Of a stretch of DNA of 60,924 bases, positions 58,335 through 60,924 are shown piece by piece. Positions within the stretch are counted from its first letter, which is position 1; the number at the start of each line of letters is the position of its first letter. Under the pieces are notes generated by a model, which saw only the letters and a list, made by a program, of their open reading frames with translations, did no database searches and had not been told where the DNA came from. Source of the stretch: Methanobacteriaceae archaeon UBA349 (GTDB lineage: Archaea; Methanobacteriota; Methanobacteria; Methanobacteriales; Methanobacteriaceae); contig DAWK01000072.1 of NCBI GenBank assembly GCA_002509745.1, forward strand, positions 1-60,924, read 5' to 3'. The position numbers were made by a program, and so were the translations under genes.

Positions 58335-58381
58335 TAGTTATTGTTTGATTTGAAGTAGGATCACAAATCAAATGATAACTA
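58335..58381 (+). ncRNA. Long inverted repeat able to form an 18-bp RNA hairpin
   Basis: The left arm 58335-58352 and right arm 58364-58381 pair over all 18 positions (16 Watson-Crick and two G-U) around an 11-base loop AAGTAGGATCA. It lies between tspO and a small conserved-looking gene, 72 bases before that gene's ATG. It could be a structured leader, a small RNA or a remnant of a mobile element. No match to a known RNA family is claimed. Confidence 0.6.
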
Positions 58382-58453
58382 TAACTTTTCTAATTTTTAT
58401 AAAATTTTATTTTAAAAGATATTTTCTAAAAAGTTTTGGTGAGGTTGACTAAT

Positions 58454-58660
58454 ATGGCAAAAGAAATAAAACAATTAGTAGTAGGCATAACCCGAGAGGG
58501 AGAGATAGTTGTTAAAAGTGGAAGAGGAAAAATGTATCCTGTTCAAAAATCAGCCGATTTAGAATTCACTTGTGAAGATCTATTCAAAGATGTTGAAAAA
58601 GAGATATTCGCAACTATAGATACTGAGGCCCAACCTTGGGAATGTATTTCTATTGAATAA
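58454..58660 (+). CDS. Small conserved-looking protein, 68 residues
   Basis: Encodes MAKEIKQLVVGITREGEIVV, a KSGRGKMYPVQK segment and an acidic C-terminus with two Cys (TCEDLF and WECISIE). Predicted as a small beta-rich protein. The ATG at 58454 follows GGTGAGGT by eight bases; an in-frame TTG 18 bases upstream is rejected. The large hairpin lies just upstream and could affect its translation. Family not recognised. Confidence 0.65.
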   Translation: MAKEIKQLVVGITREGEIVVKSGRGKMYPVQKSADLEFTCEDLFKDVEKEIFATIDTEAQPWECISIE

Positions 58661-58945
58661 TTAATTTTAGTTGATTTTATTATAAATTATATTATTTTAT
58701 TTTATTATCCTATTTTTAAATATAGTCCTCAGGCCATAGAAATGTAAATTTCTTTTTTTCTTATTCAATTAATATAATTTCATGATATAGAAATATTGTT
58801 TACTTTAAAGTCGTTATATTTTATATTTGATTAATTTTTAATTTTACGTGTAATATTATATGTGATGTTTCAGTGTATTAATTTCAATTTTATTTAATAA
58901 CTTATTAATACCTGATAATTCTATTATTATGATAAAGGGGACTTC

Positions 58946-59677
58946 ATGATAGTTAAGGAGTCGTATATCAAAGCTAAAGACATTATTTTAATGATTTTAA
59001 TTGTAGTGGATGTAGTATTGATATTTTATTCTATGTTCAGTAGTGTGAATCCTGTTTTACTTGATTATATTTATCGTTTTGATTTGATACTTTGTTTGAT
59101 TCTGTTTATTGAGTTCTGTTATAATTTAAACAAATCTGAAGAAAGAATTAAATTTATAAAAAGTAATTGGTATATATTATAGCGTTTATTCCACTTGATT
59201 TTTTAAGAGCATTCCGATTTATTAGAATATTTAAATTATTGAAAATATTGACTTTATTCAAGAAGGATCTCAGTAAATTAACTGAATTCCTGGGAAGAAC
59301 TCATCTAACTGAAGCATTAGCTATTTTATTATTCACAATAGTAGGTGGAACCGTAATTTTTTTATTTTATAGAAGATGGGATAAATAATAATGTTCATAA
59401 CCTGTATGATGCATTATGGTACAGTTTAACCACCACATTGGTCGGTGGGGGAGATATAAATCCCATAACTCGTAATGGGAGAATAATAACTGCTATTTTA
59501 ATGATTGTTGGAATAACTTTTGTAGGTTTTTTAATTGCATCACTGGCCTCATGGGCTGTGAAAAATCCAGCTGAAGAAAAAAAACAGCCTGAAAGACTAG
59601 AGACTATGGAAAAATCATTAAAAAAGCTTGAAAATAATATGGAAGAATTAAAAGAATTAATAGAAAAAAAGATTTAA
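58946..59677 (+). pseudogene. Voltage-gated-type ion channel, interrupted by two frame changes
   Basis: Three frames together encode one channel: 58946-59182 (helices S1-S2), 59167-59388 (S3, an S4-like RAFRFIRIFKLLKIL and S5) and about 59370-59677 (pore and S6, plus a coiled-coil tail). The first change lies at TATATATTATAG (59171-59182), where two extra bases fit; the second lies at the T7 run near 59355-59362, where one extra T fits. The pore sequence TTTLVGGGDINP has GGGD instead of the usual GYGD of potassium channels. Either a pseudogene or sequencing errors at repeats. Confidence 0.8.
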
Positions 59678-59682
59678 AAATC

Positions 59683-60747
59683 TTATTCTAGGATCATTTT
59701 ATTTAGGCCATCCTTTAATTTAGTAGAATGAGTGTAAATGTCCTTAACTGAATCAATAGGAATCTTTTCTTCTTTTTTATTTTTATCAAATAATCCTAGA
59801 TATTTTTGGGAAGAATTGAAATGTAATCTGCAGATCGGTTTTCTATTATTGTCATCTAATAAAATTCCGCAATAACTTATTTTATCCCTAATAGCTACAC
59901 GATCCACATCTATTATTTCACTTAAAATTGCTCTAACAATATAGAAACCTTCCCACTCCTCTTCTGTGGTAAGAATTTTATTTTTTGAACTAGTGATTGG
60001 TTCTTCTGTTTCTTTAATAGTTTCTTTGTCATCAGATACATCTAAAGCTGTTTTTAGCCTAGAATTCACTTTATCTTTAATGAATTGATTAAGTGCTATT
60101 TTTGTTATTCCTTCAAACTTCTCTTTTACATTAGGAGTTAGTATTCCAGTATAAACTTGTTTAGCAAAAAATTTTACAAAGTCTTCGGATGGTGATTCTA
60201 GTTCTTTAGCAAGTATTTTTTTAATTTCTCTTGTGTATTTTAGCTCACTAGCAGAGTATAAGATTTCATCTAAATCAAAAGCTGTTTTAGTAAACTTTTT
60301 TAATTCTTTTACAATATCTGGCCTAATATCCTGCATGTTAAATTCAAAGAATGGTTTAGAATCCATTTTATTGGGTTCTTCGATATCAGTAAAGAATAAA
60401 TAGTCAATTCCATTGGTTAATATTCCAAATTTGGACTCCGTTGCAGAGAAATATTGAAAAAGTTGTGATTCATGATTAATATCAAGATTTGCATTGCAAG
60501 GTTTGCATTCAAAAAGAATAACAGGTTTATCATCAATTATTATCGCATAATCAACTTTAGCATCCTTTTTAGTACCGAAGTGAGCATTAAATTCAGGTAC
60601 TACTTCTGATGGATCAAAAACATTATAACCCAATGCGTTTATAAAAGGCATAATTAAAGCGTTTTTAGTTGCTTCCTCAGTTAATACATTGTCTTTTTGT
60701 TTATCTATAGATTCAGATATTTGTTTTAAGTTGTCTATCAAATCCAA
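59683..60747 (-). CDS. Type I restriction enzyme R-subunit N-terminal-like nuclease domain protein
   Basis: A 354-residue stand-alone protein related to the HsdR N-terminal domain. Its PD-(D/E)xK-type core is KVDYAIIIDDKPVILFECK (Asp, Glu and Lys). NALIMPFINALGYNVFDPSE precedes it and FQYFSATESKFGILTNG follows. The C-terminal half (about 150-354) is charged and helical with a further domain near FYIVRAILSEI. No HsdM or HsdS gene is visible in the window, and an ATPase part is absent. It may be a solitary nuclease with unknown target. Confidence 0.85.
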   Translation of the reverse strand: MDLIDNLKQISESIDKQKDNVLTEEATKNALIMPFINALGYNVFDPSEVVPEFNAHFGTKKDAKVDYAIIIDDKPVILFECKPCNANLDINHESQLFQYFSATESKFGILTNGIDYLFFTDIEEPNKMDSKPFFEFNMQDIRPDIVKELKKFTKTAFDLDEILYSASELKYTREIKKILAKELESPSEDFVKFFAKQVYTGILTPNVKEKFEGITKIALNQFIKDKVNSRLKTALDVSDDKETIKETEEPITSSKNKILTTEEEWEGFYIVRAILSEIIDVDRVAIRDKISYCGILLDDNNRKPICRLHFNSSQKYLGLFDKNKKEEKIPIDSVKDIYTHSTKLKDGLNKMILE

Positions 60748-60870
60748 TATTTCAACCCCTATGTAAACTCTCTATAAAAGTATTTAATAAGTTATTAATT
60801 ATCTTTTACTATTTAATCAAATGAAAGTTGATATTACTTTAAATAAATTAGTAATTAATAACGGGGTTAA

Positions 60871-60924
60871 ATGGTTTTAATCTCTGAAGGAAGAATAAAT
60901 ATATATTTTTTTTGGTTTGGAGTT
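60871..60924 (+). CDS. Possible start of a gene that runs off the window
   Basis: An open frame from ATG 60871 to the window edge encodes 18 residues (MVLISEGRINIYFFWFGV), with GGGGTT two bases before the ATG. The spacing is short for a ribosome binding site, so this could be chance. Confidence 0.25.
   Translation, partial: MVLISEGRINIYFFWFGV

Overview
The window is AT-rich and codes for a methanogenic archaeon of the order Methanobacteriales, most likely Methanobacterium or a close relative. The lineage markers are AtwA (component A2 of the methyl-coenzyme M reductase activation system), MfnB (methanofuran synthesis), archaeal RibC, SRP19, deoxyhypusine synthase, FprA-type F420H2 oxidase, CbiT/CobA/HemD tetrapyrrole genes, a CbiMNQO cobalt importer and proteins with pseudomurein-binding repeats. 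Many genes have GGTGAT-type ribosome binding sites, and a few look leaderless, with a TATA box about 28 bases before the ATG.

Layout. 1-7350: partial glmS, diverging from purC-purS-purQ, then cobA, hemD, srp19, a DHH exonuclease and a winged-helix regulator. 7435-15515: a leftward block with an ACT protein and a phenylacetate-CoA ligase homologue, then an oxygen-defence island (superoxide dismutase, peroxiredoxin, ferritin, F420H2 oxidase, three tandem rubredoxins), UspA and a flavin reductase. 15706-21545: atwA, nadM, moaE-like, HD phosphohydrolase, ubiX, cbiT. 21588-24485: a frameshifted membrane protein, a DUF998 protein, a pseudomurein-repeat peptide and mobA without a standard start codon. 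24637-36164: guaB, mfnB, a LutA/LutB-like pair, two glycosyltransferases, an iron-sulfur flavoprotein, ribC and cbiMNQO. 36419-45000: pyrF, a small UbiA-like membrane protein, dys, an HTH-CBS regulator, a NUDIX protein, and a sulfur-transfer set (TusA, DsrE, NifS-like) followed by a HisG-family gene.

From about 45 kb the window becomes accessory: a secreted pseudomurein-binding protein; an operon of a PPOX flavoprotein, a dikinase/Rph-like phosphotransferase and a SagB-type nitroreductase; a SOUL haem protein; a heliorhodopsin; a 54-residue Cys-rich peptide with a radical SAM/SPASM enzyme; a secreted zinc phospholipase C-like protein; TspO; an ion channel broken by two indels; and an HsdR-N-like nuclease.

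The most striking observations are (i) a complete heliorhodopsin with retinal-lysine and counterion candidates in a strict anaerobe, with SOUL and TspO tetrapyrrole proteins within a few kilobases; (ii) a NifS/IscS-like protein that keeps its active-site cysteine loop but has Thr where the PLP lysine should be, plus three other changed PLP-pocket residues, next to TusA and DsrE; (iii) a putative Cys-rich precursor/radical SAM maturase pair; (iv) an 18-bp hairpin downstream of tspO; and (v) several genes with indels at homopolymers, one of which falls on a correctly phased T TTT TTA slippery heptamer. All calls come from reading the sequence; no database search was run.
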